Below, in pieces: positions 42,729 to 51,530 of a DNA stretch of 64,000 nt. The notes under the pieces are model-generated. The model searched no databases. It was not told the DNA's origin and saw only the letters and a program-made list of their open reading frames with translations. Numbering within the stretch: position 1 is the first letter of the stretch; every line of letters starts with the position of its first letter. The stretch spans positions 1,178,001 to 1,242,000 of the forward strand of contig NZ_NEVL01000003.1 in the NCBI RefSeq assembly GCF_002261335.1, in the 5' to 3' direction. Position numbers and translations under genes: made by a program. Source of the DNA: Bordetella genomosp. 1. Its GTDB lineage: Bacteria; Pseudomonadota; Gammaproteobacteria; Burkholderiales; Burkholderiaceae_B.

Positions 42729-43922
42729 ATGACCGACATACACTCCCCGCCGCTGGCCGAGCCGGTCGAGCACCTGCCGCGCGGCGAAGACTTCCTGCTG
42801 TGGCCGCCCTGCCTGCAGTCATATGGCTATCGCATCGTCGACCGCCTGTTCGCCACCCGCACGATCCGCCGTGGCGAATCGCCGAGGCCGCTGCCGCGCG
42901 CGCCCGGGATCGACGTGCGCTACACGTTCGCCGGCGAGAGCCGCGACGTCGGCGAGCTGATGGACCGCAACAATGTGGCGGGCCTGATCGCGATCCACCG
43001 CGGCCATATCGTGCTCGAACGCTATGGCCTGGGCTTCCAGCCGCACGAGCGCTGGTCGACCATGTCGACCGTGAAGTCCATGACCGCCATGCTCACGGGC
43101 GCCGCGCTGCACGACGGCGCCATCGCGAGCCTCGACGATCCGGTCACGAAGTACGTGCCCGCGCTGGCCGGCTGCGCCTACGACGCCGTCACCATCCGGC
43201 ACCTGCTCACCATGTCGTCGGGCATCGCGTGGGAGGAGAACTACACCGACAAGCGTTCGCACGTGAACCGCTACAGCAAGTCGCTGGCCGACAAGGTGCC
43301 GGGCGGCGTGCTCACGCTGCTGCGCGCCTGCCATCGCGCGCACGCGGCCGGCCAGGTCTGGCACTACAACACCGGCGACACCTACCTGCTGGGCGCCGTG
43401 CTGAGCGCGGCCACCGGCGGCACGCTGGCCGACTACATGTCGCAGCGGATCTGGCAGCCCTGCGGCATGGAGTTCGACGCGTTCTACACGCTCGAGAGCG
43501 ACGCGGGCCAGGAGATCGGCGGCAGCCGCGCCGGCATGACGCTGCGCGACATCGGCCGCTTCGCGCAGTTCGTGCTCGACGACGGCGTGGTCGCGGGCCG
43601 CCGCATCCTGCCGCAAGGCTGGGTGGCGCAGTCCGGCACGGCCGCGTTCGAGATTCCGGCCGACCTGCACACGGCGCACCGCCAGGCGCTGGGCCTGACG
43701 GCCTATGGCTACTCCTGGTGGCTGCGCGACGACGGCGCGATGATGGCGATGGGCCACTCCGGCCAGCGCATCTTCATCGACACTGCCGCACAGCTGGCCG
43801 TGGTGCAGCTGGCCGCCTATCCCGAGCCGCGCTACGTGAGCGCCAACGAGCCCGATCGCGACGCCGAGCTCAACGCCTTCATCCTGGCGCTGCGCGAGGC
43901 CAGCGGAGCGCGGCATGGCTGA
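42729..43922 (+). CDS. Serine hydrolase, class C beta-lactamase/NylB-like fold
   Basis: A 397-residue penicillin-recognising-fold enzyme without signal peptide. The nucleophile motif is STVK (Ser113, Lys116), the second element HYNTGD (Tyr213), and a GHSGQRIFID segment provides the third. These resemble 6-aminohexanoate-dimer hydrolases and EstB-type esterases rather than true beta-lactamases. Coupled by an 8-bp overlap to a gamma-glutamyltransferase-like gene, which together suggest breakdown of an amide or peptide-like compound bound by the Bug protein (inference). Confidence 0.82.
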   Translation: MTDIHSPPLAEPVEHLPRGEDFLLWPPCLQSYGYRIVDRLFATRTIRRGESPRPLPRAPGIDVRYTFAGESRDVGELMDRNNVAGLIAIHRGHIVLERYGLGFQPHERWSTMSTVKSMTAMLTGAALHDGAIASLDDPVTKYVPALAGCAYDAVTIRHLLTMSSGIAWEENYTDKRSHVNRYSKSLADKVPGGVLTLLRACHRAHAAGQVWHYNTGDTYLLGAVLSAATGGTLADYMSQRIWQPCGMEFDAFYTLESDAGQEIGGSRAGMTLRDIGRFAQFVLDDGVVAGRRILPQGWVAQSGTAAFEIPADLHTAHRQALGLTAYGYSWWLRDDGAMMAMGHSGQRIFIDTAAQLAVVQLAAYPEPRYVSANEPDRDAELNAFILALREASGARHG

Positions 43923-45549
43923 GCGCGAGGCGATGATCTGCGCCGCGCAGCCCGAGGCCGCCGAGGCGGGCGCGCGCGTGCTGCGCGATGGCGGCAACGC
44001 GGTGGACGCGGCCGTCGCGGCCGCCTTCACTCAATGCGTGGTGGACCCGCTCATGGCCGGCATCGCCGGCTACGGCACGCTGCAGATCGCCCTGCCCGGC
44101 CGCGGCGTGCACACCTGCATCGACTTCTGCGCACGCGCGCCGGCCGCCGCGCACCCCGGCATCTGGGCCGGCCTGCCGCTGAACGAAACCCCGGACGGCT
44201 ACGCCTTCGTGGTCGAGGGCAACGTCAACGAGGCCGGCTACCAGTCGATCGGCACGCCGGGCACGCTCGCCGGCCTGGACCATGCCCTGGCGCGCTACGG
44301 CACCTGGTCGTTTGCCGACGCGCTGGCGCCCGCGCTCGCCCATGCGCGCGAGGGGGTGGTGGTGCGTCCGCACATGTACCAGTACGGCGCGCTCGACCGC
44401 GCCCGCGGCGGCATGCTCGAAACGAACGCGCGCCTCGCGCTCAGCGCCACCGGCCGCAAGGTCTACCTGGGCGCCGACGGCCAGTTCAAGCGGCCCGGCG
44501 AGCGGCTGCACAACCCCGACCTCACCGCCACGCTCGGACACCTGGCGCGGGCCGGCGCCGCCGACTTCTATCACGGCGAAATCGCCGCCCGCATCGCCGA
44601 AGACATGCAGGCCCACGGCGGCCTGCTGTGCGCCGCCGACCTGCGCGACTATCGGGTGTCGGAGATGGCGCCGATCTGGGGCGAATACCGCGGCTGGCGC
44701 GTGGCCGGCTTTCCGCCCCCCGCCGGCGGGCTGACCCTGATCCAGGCGCTGCACGTGCTCGGCCGCTTCGACGTGGCCGCGCTCGGGCACAACAGCGCGG
44801 CCTACCTGGCGCTGCTGGCCCAGACCCTGAAGTGGATCACGATCGACAAAGACACGCTCATCGGCGACCCCGAGTTCGTGGACGTCCCGGTCGAGCACCT
44901 GCTGTCGCGGGCGCATGCCGAGGACATCGCCGGGCGGATCCGCGCGCAGACCGCGGCCGACGTGGCGCGGCTGGCGCCGGGCATCGGCGCGGAGCCGCGC
45001 GACACCACCCAGGTGTGCGTGATCGACGCCGACGGCAATGCCGCCACGCTCACGCACAGCCTGGGCACCAGCTCGGGCGTCATCACCGATGGCCTGGGCT
45101 TTCTCTACAACGGGCTGCTCAGCGGCTTCGATCCGCGCCCCGGCCGCGCCGCCTCGATCGGGCCGGGCAAGCGCCGCACCAGCTCGCAGTGCCCGCTGCT
45201 GCTGTGGCGCGACGGCGAGGTGCAGGCCGCGCTCGGCGCACCCGGCGGCACGGCGATTCCGTCGGCGCTCACGCAGACGGTGGTGAACCTGGTGGACTTC
45301 GGCATGAGCCCGTTCGAGGCCGTGGCCGCACCGCGCATCTCGGTCACCGGCAACGCCATCGACGTGTCCAACCGCATTCCGCGCTACGTCACCGACGCGC
45401 TCGCGGCGCAGGGACAGTCGATCCAGCGCTCGTACCAGAGCTACGCCTTCGCGGCGCCTCACCTCGTCTCGCGCATGCACGGCGTCCTGCAGGGCGGCGC
45501 CGATCCGCAGCGCGACGGCGTGGCACTGCGCGTGGGCCAGCCCGGCTGA
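43915..45549 (+). CDS. Gamma-glutamyltransferase-family Ntn hydrolase
   Basis: A 544-residue GGT-family precursor that should self-cleave before the catalytic threonine at about residue 364 (RDTTQVCVIDADGNAATLT). Where classical GGT has TTH, this has TTQ. The start of the protein (AAQPEAAEAGARVLRDGGNAVDAAVAAAF) is typical, but there is no signal peptide, so a cytoplasmic acylase or hydrolase is more likely than periplasmic glutathione turnover. GTSSGVITDGLGFLYNG corresponds to the substrate-binding loop. Co-transcribed with the serine hydrolase. Confidence 0.82.
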   Translation: MAEREAMICAAQPEAAEAGARVLRDGGNAVDAAVAAAFTQCVVDPLMAGIAGYGTLQIALPGRGVHTCIDFCARAPAAAHPGIWAGLPLNETPDGYAFVVEGNVNEAGYQSIGTPGTLAGLDHALARYGTWSFADALAPALAHAREGVVVRPHMYQYGALDRARGGMLETNARLALSATGRKVYLGADGQFKRPGERLHNPDLTATLGHLARAGAADFYHGEIAARIAEDMQAHGGLLCAADLRDYRVSEMAPIWGEYRGWRVAGFPPPAGGLTLIQALHVLGRFDVAALGHNSAAYLALLAQTLKWITIDKDTLIGDPEFVDVPVEHLLSRAHAEDIAGRIRAQTAADVARLAPGIGAEPRDTTQVCVIDADGNAATLTHSLGTSSGVITDGLGFLYNGLLSGFDPRPGRAASIGPGKRRTSSQCPLLLWRDGEVQAALGAPGGTAIPSALTQTVVNLVDFGMSPFEAVAAPRISVTGNAIDVSNRIPRYVTDALAAQGQSIQRSYQSYAFAAPHLVSRMHGVLQGGADPQRDGVALRVGQPG

Positions 45550-45603
45550 AGGCGTGTTGCGACGGTTGCGCCCGCAGACGTTGCGCGGACAACGGTCGCG
45601 CCG

Positions 45604-46074
45604 TCAGGACGGCTTGAACACCATCAGCCAGAAGATCGCCAGGAAGGCGCCCAGCGCGGGGAAACCCAGGACGAACCAGGCGCGGAAGTGACGCCGGAAA
45701 CCGGCCGAGAGCGGCTGGCCCGCGGCCACGCTGGCCTGCGCGCTGTCACGCATCAGGATCTGCAGGCGCACCACCGGCAGCCAGCAGGCGATGGCCACCG
45801 CATACAGGCCCAGCGACCACGCAATCCAGGGCGTGGACAGCGGCAGCTGCATCCGGTGCACGAGATAGAAGCCGGTGAGCGGCTGCAGCAGCGCGGTGGT
45901 GGCCGTGAAGAGCCAGTCGGCGACCACCACGAAGCGCGCCACGCTCGCGACCACCCGGGCCTCGCCCTGCATCGCCACGCACAGCAGGTAGAAGGCCGAG
46001 CCCACGCCGGTGCCGAACAGCAGCGTGGACGACAGGATATGCAGCAACTTCACCCAGACATAATCCATACTCAT
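45604..46074 (-). CDS. DUF2269-family membrane protein
   Basis: A 156-residue, four-span membrane protein matching DUF2269 (YVWVKLLHILSSTLLFGTGVGSAFYLL; ADWLFTATTALLQPLTGFYLV; IAWSLGLYAVAIACWLPVVRLQ). Function unknown. The ATG overlaps the stop of the upstream epimerase-DoxX gene (ATGA), so the two are co-translated; such pairs recur in proteobacteria. Confidence 0.8.
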   Translation of the reverse strand: MSMDYVWVKLLHILSSTLLFGTGVGSAFYLLCVAMQGEARVVASVARFVVVADWLFTATTALLQPLTGFYLVHRMQLPLSTPWIAWSLGLYAVAIACWLPVVRLQILMRDSAQASVAAGQPLSAGFRRHFRAWFVLGFPALGAFLAIFWLMVFKPS

Positions 46075-47363
46075 CTCCCGCGCCGCTGCGCGTCGTGCAG
46101 CCAAAGCAGCCACAGCCCGGCCAGCATGGGCAGATTCTTCGAGATCGGCCCGAAGGGATGCAGCCATTGCTCGGGCAGGCGCAGGCTGATGATGACGGTG
46201 TAGCCCACGATCAGCAGCGCCTGCGCGAGCCAGAGCCAGCGTCGCCCGCGCCCGCGCCACGCCAGCGTCAGGATGCCGAACACGAGATCCAGCGCCGCCG
46301 CGCCGTACAGCGCGTAGGGCGCAAGCGCCGCGCCCACGCCCACGTCGCGCAGCATCGCCACGCTCTGTGCAGGCGGATACAGGCCGAACGACACGGCGGC
46401 CGTCCAGAGCCACACCAGCGCGATGCACCAACGCAGCACCGGCAACGCGACGCCGAGCACCGCCTGTGCATGCCGCGCCGTGCGCTCGGCCGGGTCGACG
46501 AAGCGCTGCGGCGCGCGCGGCGGCCGGCCCAGCAGCGCGGCGAATGGCGCGGGGTCGGCCACGCTGCCGCGCGCCAGCATGAGCAGGCTGGCGCGGCTCA
46601 ACAGCCCGCCCGTGAGCCGCGAGGCCAGCGGCGCCGCCGCCAGGCACAGCGCCATCGGCACGCCGACCACGCGCGGCCGGCCCACGCCGCCGAGCGCCGT
46701 TCGCAACGCGCCGAGATAGGCGCGCAGGCTGAGCGGGGCGGGCCCGCAGAAGGCCAGCGTGGCGACGCCCCGGGCGGGCGCATCGAGCAGCGCCAGAATG
46801 CCGGCCACCACGTCGTCGACATGCACGGGCTGCACCCGCTGTCGGCCGCCCCCGGGCAGCGCGAGGCATGGCAGGAGCGCGAGCCGTTCGAACCAGGCCG
46901 CGCTGGTGCCGCCCGGCCCATACACCAGCGACGGCTGCACGATGAAGGCGGGCGCCCCGGCCGCACGCAGGGCGTCGTCGGCGCGCCGCTTGGTGCGCAG
47001 GAACGCGGTCGACGCCCGCGCATCGGCGCCCAGTGCGGAGATCTGGATCACGCGCGCGCCGCACTGACGCGCGGCGTCGAACAAGGCCAGCGGCGCGCGC
47101 ACGTGGACGGCGGCGAATTCCTTGGCGCTGGCGTCGAACACCCCGGCCGCGTTGATGACGCAGTCGACGCCGCGCAAGAGTGCGCGCCAATCCTGCGCCC
47201 GTGTCATGCGCGAGAACTGCGCGGGAATGAAGCTTGCTCGCTCGCCGGCGGCGCCGTCGGGCACGCGCCGCACCGGGCAGACTACCGCGTGGCCCGCGTC
47301 GGTCAGCGCGCCGAGCAGATGACGGCCGATGAAGCCGGTCGCCCCGGTCAGCAGAATCTTCAT
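46071..47363 (-). CDS. NAD(P)-dependent epimerase/SDR fused to a DoxX-like membrane domain
   Basis: A 430-residue fusion. Residues 1 to about 290 form an extended/atypical SDR with TGATGFIGRHLLGAL at the N-terminus and INAAGVFDASAKEF in place of canonical motifs; residues about 300-425 form a four-helix DoxX-like membrane domain (IALVWLWTAAVSFGLYP, LDLVFGILTLAW, LIVGYTVIISLRLPEQWLHPFGPISKNLPML). The fusion is a known arrangement. The catalytic YxxxK is not obvious, so it may bind rather than turn over nucleotide-linked substrates. Confidence 0.82.
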   Translation of the reverse strand: MKILLTGATGFIGRHLLGALTDAGHAVVCPVRRVPDGAAGERASFIPAQFSRMTRAQDWRALLRGVDCVINAAGVFDASAKEFAAVHVRAPLALFDAARQCGARVIQISALGADARASTAFLRTKRRADDALRAAGAPAFIVQPSLVYGPGGTSAAWFERLALLPCLALPGGGRQRVQPVHVDDVVAGILALLDAPARGVATLAFCGPAPLSLRAYLGALRTALGGVGRPRVVGVPMALCLAAAPLASRLTGGLLSRASLLMLARGSVADPAPFAALLGRPPRAPQRFVDPAERTARHAQAVLGVALPVLRWCIALVWLWTAAVSFGLYPPAQSVAMLRDVGVGAALAPYALYGAAALDLVFGILTLAWRGRGRRWLWLAQALLIVGYTVIISLRLPEQWLHPFGPISKNLPMLAGLWLLWLHDAQRRGR

Positions 47364-47473
47364 GCGTTCCTCGCTCGATGTCGGGGCGTGCCCGTCACGC
47401 GCCGGCCCCTGTCGCGTCGCGCCCCGGCGTTGGCAGCAACCCCTGTGCCCGCCCCATTCCTTCAGGAGACATC

Positions 47474-47989
47474 ATGTCGAATTGGCCATCCGCCCTCGCC
47501 GAGGGCCTGCGCAGCGGCACGGCCGCCAGCCTGCTGTCGACGGCGGTACTCATGGCGAGCGGGCGGCACCATGCCGGCCATACGGTCGCCGCCACCAATG
47601 CCACCAGCCAATGGCTCTGGGGTCGGCCCGCGCTGCACGCCAACGCGCCCACGCTGCGCCACACGGCGGTGGGCTATGCGGTGCACCATGGCGCCTCGAT
47701 CTTCTGGGCCACGCTGCACGCGCGCGCCACGCAGGACCTGCCCGGCGCGCGCACGCTGGGCGGGGCGCTGGCGGGCGGACTGGTCACGGCCGCGGTCGCC
47801 TGCGTCGTGGACTTCTGCTTCACGCCGCAACGCCTCACCCCGGGCTTCGAACATCGCCTGCCGCGCTCGGCGATCGGGGTGGCCTACCTCGCGTTCGGCA
47901 TGGCCATCGGGGCGGCGGCGCTGTGCTGGCGGCGCCGGCGCGGCGCGCATGACGATGCCGCGCGTGCGGTTCGTGGGGAGGAGGCATGA
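47474..47989 (+). CDS. Conserved membrane protein, unknown function
   Basis: A 171-residue protein with three to four hydrophobic spans (SGTAASLLSTAVLMASG; GALAGGLVTAAVACVVDFCF; IGVAYLAFGMAIGAAALCW) and a conserved-looking core of NATSQWLWG and HTAVGYAVHHGASIFWA. It resembles uncharacterised inner-membrane proteins found beside DUF2243/DUF892 stress genes. AGGAG precedes the ATG. The stop overlaps the DUF2243 start. Confidence 0.7.
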   Translation: MSNWPSALAEGLRSGTAASLLSTAVLMASGRHHAGHTVAATNATSQWLWGRPALHANAPTLRHTAVGYAVHHGASIFWATLHARATQDLPGARTLGGALAGGLVTAAVACVVDFCFTPQRLTPGFEHRLPRSAIGVAYLAFGMAIGAAALCWRRRRGAHDDAARAVRGEEA

Positions 47990-48774
47990 TGCGCGCCGAC
48001 ACCGGTCTGACGCGCGCCGGCCTGCTGCTCGGATTCGCCATGGGCGGCTTCTTCGACGGCATTCTGTTGCACCAGATCCTGCAATGGCACCATCTGCTGT
48101 CGGCCATCCAGTCCGGCCCCTACGCCAGCCTGCGCATGCAGGTCACGGTGGACGGGCTGTTCCACGCGCTCATGTATGTCGTCGCCGCGCTGGGCCTGTG
48201 GCAACTGCACCGCGCGCGCGCCGCGATGAACGGACAGCGGCGACGGCTGTGGGGTGCTTTCTGGATGGGCTTCGGCGGCTGGCACGCGATCGACGCGGTA
48301 GTGTCGCACTGGCTGCTCGGCATCCACCGGATCCGCATGGACACGGAGGTGCCGCTGCTGTGGGACCTCGGCTGGCTGGTCGTGTTCGGCCTGCTGCCCT
48401 TGCTGGTTGGCTGGCGCATGCAGCGTGGCGACGGCGCGGGCCCGCCCGCGCGTTCGCGCCGCGGCGCGGCTGCGCTCGGCCTGCTGATTGCGGGCGCGGC
48501 CGCCCTCAATCTGTTTCCGCCGCGCGAAGACCTGGGCACGACGGTCGTGACCCTGCGGCCCGGCGCCTCGCCCGCCGCCTTGATCCAGTCGCTCGCCGAG
48601 CGCGACGCCCGCGTCGTATGGTCGAGCGCGGACGGGGGAGTCTGGGTGCTGCACGGGCTTGCCCTGCGCGACCGCATCGCGCTGTATGGCGCCGGCGCGC
48701 TCTATGTCAGCGGCGCGGCCACACCGTCGGGCTGCAGCGCGTGGGTGTCGCCCTCCGCGCGCGTGTCGCTCTGA
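47986..48774 (+). CDS. DUF2243-family membrane protein with C-terminal extension
   Basis: A 262-residue protein. The DUF2243 core (GFAMGGFFDGILLHQILQWHHLLS; FHALMYVVAALGLWQLHR; GGWHAIDAVVSHWLLGIHRIR) occupies about residues 10-155 with four spans; a fifth span and a soluble tail of about 90 residues (TVVTLRPGASPAALIQSLAERDARVVWSS...) follow, which is longer than the minimal family. Function unknown. It is coupled to the preceding membrane protein by a 4-bp overlap. Confidence 0.78.
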   Translation: MMRADTGLTRAGLLLGFAMGGFFDGILLHQILQWHHLLSAIQSGPYASLRMQVTVDGLFHALMYVVAALGLWQLHRARAAMNGQRRRLWGAFWMGFGGWHAIDAVVSHWLLGIHRIRMDTEVPLLWDLGWLVVFGLLPLLVGWRMQRGDGAGPPARSRRGAAALGLLIAGAAALNLFPPREDLGTTVVTLRPGASPAALIQSLAERDARVVWSSADGGVWVLHGLALRDRIALYGAGALYVSGAATPSGCSAWVSPSARVSL

Positions 48775-48828
48775 CCCCACGACCGCGGACGGCCGGCGCC
48801 GGCCCCGGCGCCAGCCCTCGCGGCGCGC

Positions 48829-49335
48829 TCAGCGCGCCTTACCGACTGCGGCCGCCTCGGCGTTCGCCTGGGTCAGCGCGAGCTTGCTGAGCTTCTCGTC
48901 GGTCGACTTCTCTTCCGCGAGCGTTTCCTTCAACAGCGTCAGCGCGTTGGTCTCGCCCAATTGCTTGGCAAAAGTGCACAACGTACCGTAGCTGGCAATT
49001 TCGTAATGCTCGACCTTCTGCGCCGCAGCGATCAGCGCGGCGTCCAGCACGGGCCCTTTCTCGATCTCGTCGATGATGTCCTTGCTCTCTTCCACCAGCC
49101 CCTCCATCGCGGCGCACTTGATGCGCTTGAGACGGAAATCGCTGCCCTCCACGATCTGGTCGATGCGCTCGACCTGGCCGCGCGTCTCCTCCAGGTGCGC
49201 GGTGAAGGCTTCGGCAAGTTTGGGGTCGGTGGCCGCGCGCGCCATCTTGGGCAGGGCGCGGGTGAGTTGCTTCTCGGCGCTATAGACATCCGAAAGCTCG
49301 TGGACGAACAGGTCTTTGAGGGTCTTTCCGGCCAT
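48829..49335 (-). CDS. DUF892 ferritin-like protein (YciE/YciF type)
   Basis: A 168-residue all-helical protein of the YciE/YciF family (KTLKDLFVHELSDVYSAEKQLTRALPKMARAA; HLEETRGQVERID; IKCAAMEGLVEE; AALIAAAQKVEHYEIASYGTL). The ferritin-like four-helix bundle carries Glu/His residues suitable for a di-metal site. Homologues are stress-induced; the exact role is unknown. It is divergent from the small-protein/DUF4142 genes. Confidence 0.88.
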   Translation of the reverse strand: MAGKTLKDLFVHELSDVYSAEKQLTRALPKMARAATDPKLAEAFTAHLEETRGQVERIDQIVEGSDFRLKRIKCAAMEGLVEESKDIIDEIEKGPVLDAALIAAAQKVEHYEIASYGTLCTFAKQLGETNALTLLKETLAEEKSTDEKLSKLALTQANAEAAAVGKAR

Positions 49336-49492
49336 GGTCTTACTCCTATGAAGGTTCCGGCGCCGCCACCGGCGCGCGTCGCGTGTTCACGCAACCGCCA
49401 TTCCTGCCGCTCGCCCCGCATCGCAACGGCCCGATCCGGCCTCGGGAGCGCAAATTGCTGAACAGCCCGGACATTCACCGCAGGAGACTCTC

Positions 49493-49681
49493 ATGCCGCA
49501 TCAACCCGAAGGACAGACCGAACATCTGCCCGCGAAGGTCAAGGACATCGATCCCGCGACGCAGCACAACCCCGACCCCGACTCGAACTCCGGTTACCCG
49601 GCGGGCGGCAACAAGACCGCGCCCGATCGCGACGCCTACGGTCGCCCCGTGTCGCCCGACAAGGCGCCGGACCTGGCCTGA
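49493..49681 (+). CDS. Small hydrophilic protein, unknown function
   Basis: A 62-residue, highly polar protein rich in Pro, Asp and Asn (HNPDPDSNSGYPAGGNKTAPDRDAYGRP), probably intrinsically disordered. A strong AGGAGA ribosome-binding site 6-7 bases before the ATG supports translation. Together with adjacent DUF892 and DUF4142 genes it fits a stress-related set, but no family is recognised. Confidence 0.65.
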   Translation: MPHQPEGQTEHLPAKVKDIDPATQHNPDPDSNSGYPAGGNKTAPDRDAYGRPVSPDKAPDLA

Positions 49682-49731
49682 TCGCGCCACCCTGTTTTCC
49701 CCTGATGCCTCATGCCTACCAAGGAGCACTC

Positions 49732-50307
49732 ATGAAATCGACCTTCACCCGTCTCGCGCTCGGCGCCGCCCTCGCCCTTTCGCTGCCGCTCGCCGCGCAG
49801 GCACAGACCGGTTCGGCCAGCCCGAACGCGCCCGCCGCGGCCACGCCCAAGGCGGCCGATGCCAAGCTCGACAGCGCCGATCGCGACTTTCTCGAGAACG
49901 CGGCCCAGTCCGGCCACCTGGAGATCGAGGGCAGCAAGCTGGCGCTCGAAAAGGCGCATAGCCAGGACGTGAAGACCTTCGCGCAGAAGATGATCGACGA
50001 CCACGGCAAGGTCGGCCAGCAGCTCGCCACGCTCGCCAAGAGCAAGGGCTACGAGCCGCCCACCGGCCCCTCGATGATGCAGCAGGCCCGCCTGAAGACG
50101 CTGGGCATGCGCGACGACGGCTTCGACAAGGCCTATGCCGAAGAGATCGGCGTGTCGGCGCACGAAGATGCCGTCAAGCTGTTCGAGAAGGCCAGCAAGG
50201 AGGCCAAGGACGCGGACGTGAAGAAGTTCGCTGCCGACACCCTGCCGGCGCTGAAGCAGCATCTGGACATGGCCAAGACCCTGCACCAGGCGGTCGACAA
50301 GAAGTAA
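49732..50307 (+). CDS. DUF4142 periplasmic protein
   Basis: A 191-residue protein with a Sec signal peptide ending AAQAQ, then a DUF4142 ferritin-like helical domain (DRDFLENAAQSGHLEIEGSKLALEKAHSQDVKTFAQKMIDDHGKVGQQLATLAKSKG; EIGVSAHEDAVKLFEKASKEAKD). No function is established, although the family often accompanies stress genes. AAGGAG precedes the start. A terminator follows. Confidence 0.87.
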   Translation: MKSTFTRLALGAALALSLPLAAQAQTGSASPNAPAAATPKAADAKLDSADRDFLENAAQSGHLEIEGSKLALEKAHSQDVKTFAQKMIDDHGKVGQQLATLAKSKGYEPPTGPSMMQQARLKTLGMRDDGFDKAYAEEIGVSAHEDAVKLFEKASKEAKDADVKKFAADTLPALKQHLDMAKTLHQAVDKK

Positions 50308-50328
50308 GGCGCCCGCCCCGATGCCCGC

Positions 50329-50360
50329 AGGGCCGCGCGCAAGCGCGGCCCTCGTCGTTT
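50329..50360 (+). terminator. Intrinsic terminator after the DUF4142 gene
   Basis: AGGGCCGCGC (50329-50338) pairs with GCGCGGCCCT (50343-50352) around a GCAA tetraloop, followed by CGTCGTTTGT. It lies about 20 bases after the stop. Confidence 0.8.
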
Positions 50361-50543
50361 GTGCGCGGCCGCCACGGAGAGGCAGAGTACGGAGGCCGGC
50401 GCGATCCGGCGGGTGCGCCTGGCCCGGGTTCGGCGTCGCACAGGCCTGAGGACAACGCCGCACCCAGCGTAGTTGTATCCGGGAGCGCCGGTTGCGGACG
50501 CAACGGTCTCGCGCCTTGCGCGCAGCATCCGGAGGGCAGCATT

Positions 50544-50624
50544 TTGCGGAATCGCAACTTCTTGTTGTACGTCGTCGCCACGATCGTCGCGATCGGGGCC
50601 ATCCTCATGCTGGCGCCGTGGTGA
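50544..50624 (+). CDS. 26-residue single-span membrane peptide
   Basis: TTG start with GGAGG 8-9 bases upstream, encoding 26 residues: a short basic start (RNRN) followed by one hydrophobic helix (FLLYVVATIVAIGAILML) and the ending APW. The composition (Ile/Val/Phe-rich in a GC-rich genome) is unlike neighbouring antisense frames. This looks like a real small membrane protein too short for standard gene callers. Function unknown. A longer frame from 50361 would add 61 residues that look non-coding. Confidence 0.5.
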   Translation: MRNRNFLLYVVATIVAIGAILMLAPW

Positions 50625-50772
50625 CGCACGCGAATGGCCCGGGGCAGGACGCTGCCGGCCAGGCGGCCCGGACCGCGCGGCGACGGTGCCACGGGGGCAG
50701 CGACGCGGGCACCGTCCGCCCGGTTCCCGCCGTGCGACCCGGTGGCGTCCGTGCGTTGGGTGGGAGACGGAC

Positions 50773-51015
50773 GTGAAGGACGGAGATCGCTTGATCGTGA
50801 CGCTGGGCCAGGCCCGCGGCATGGGCGGCGCCTGGGCCGAGAACCTGTGCCTGCCCGCGGAGATGGGCGAGGCGGTCGCGCGCCGCTGGTATGCGCGCAC
50901 GCAGGGCAGCAACGCAAAGACCTGGAGCAGCCTGGCCGCCAGCCTCAAGGCGGAACTGGGCATGCCGCCCGCCGCGGTGGCGCCGCCGCCGGACGCCGGG
51001 AAACCGCGCGCGTGA
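50773..51015 (+). CDS. Small protein, unknown function
   Basis: An 80-residue frame starting at GTG (50773) with GGGAGA upstream; the sequence GDRLIVTLGQARGMGGAWAENLCLPAEMGEAVARRWYARTQ looks like a folded alpha/beta domain, followed by a Pro/Ala-rich tail. The frame is open further upstream, but that part is arginine/proline-rich and shadow-like, so I exclude it. No family recognised. Confidence 0.55.
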   Translation: MKDGDRLIVTLGQARGMGGAWAENLCLPAEMGEAVARRWYARTQGSNAKTWSSLAASLKAELGMPPAAVAPPPDAGKPRA

Positions 51016-51032
51016 GCCGCGGCCGTCGGCGC

Positions 51033-51437
51033 CTATTGATTCGCCGCGCGCTCGATGAGATCGACGATCTCGGCGACGGACAGCGTGAAGACCCCCGCCT
51101 CCTGCTTGTCGAACGCCTCGCGCCAGACCCGATAGCCCTCGCGATGATCCGCCAGCGGCTCGCGCGTGCCGTCGAGCTGCGTCAGGCTCTTCTGCAGGGT
51201 TTCTTCGGACACCGGAAAATGCGGCAGCTCGTCGGTGAGGCCGCTGGCGCTGCGCGGGTTCCGGACGGCCACGTCGAGCACGCTGATGTGGAAGATGTGG
51301 CCCAGGAGGGGCGCGGTCTCGATCAGGTTGATCAGCACCCGCGACGCCGATTCGCCGGGCCGGGCATGGTATTGCCACAGCTGGCCCACCGCGTAAGGCT
51401 GGGTCTGGGCGGGGCTGGGTATCGATAGCAGCGACAT
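51033..51437 (-). CDS. Conserved-looking hypothetical protein
   Basis: A 134-residue soluble protein with a mixed alpha/beta pattern (YAVGQLWQYHARPGESASRVLINLIETAPLLGHIFHISVLDVAVRNP; VFTLSVAEIVDLIERAANQ). No signal peptide or membrane span. I do not recognise the family; the composition and downstream end of the frame suggest a genuine gene. It ends tail-to-tail, 18 bp from the 80-residue protein gene. Confidence 0.7.
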   Translation of the reverse strand: MSLLSIPSPAQTQPYAVGQLWQYHARPGESASRVLINLIETAPLLGHIFHISVLDVAVRNPRSASGLTDELPHFPVSEETLQKSLTQLDGTREPLADHREGYRVWREAFDKQEAGVFTLSVAEIVDLIERAANQ

Positions 51438-51530
51438 GGCGGGAGGATCCGTAGGGAGGGCGGCGCGGCCACCGCCGTGCGCCGCGTCTCGCCGCCGGAT
51501 GGGCGGGAAGACGAGACCATAGCAGAACGC

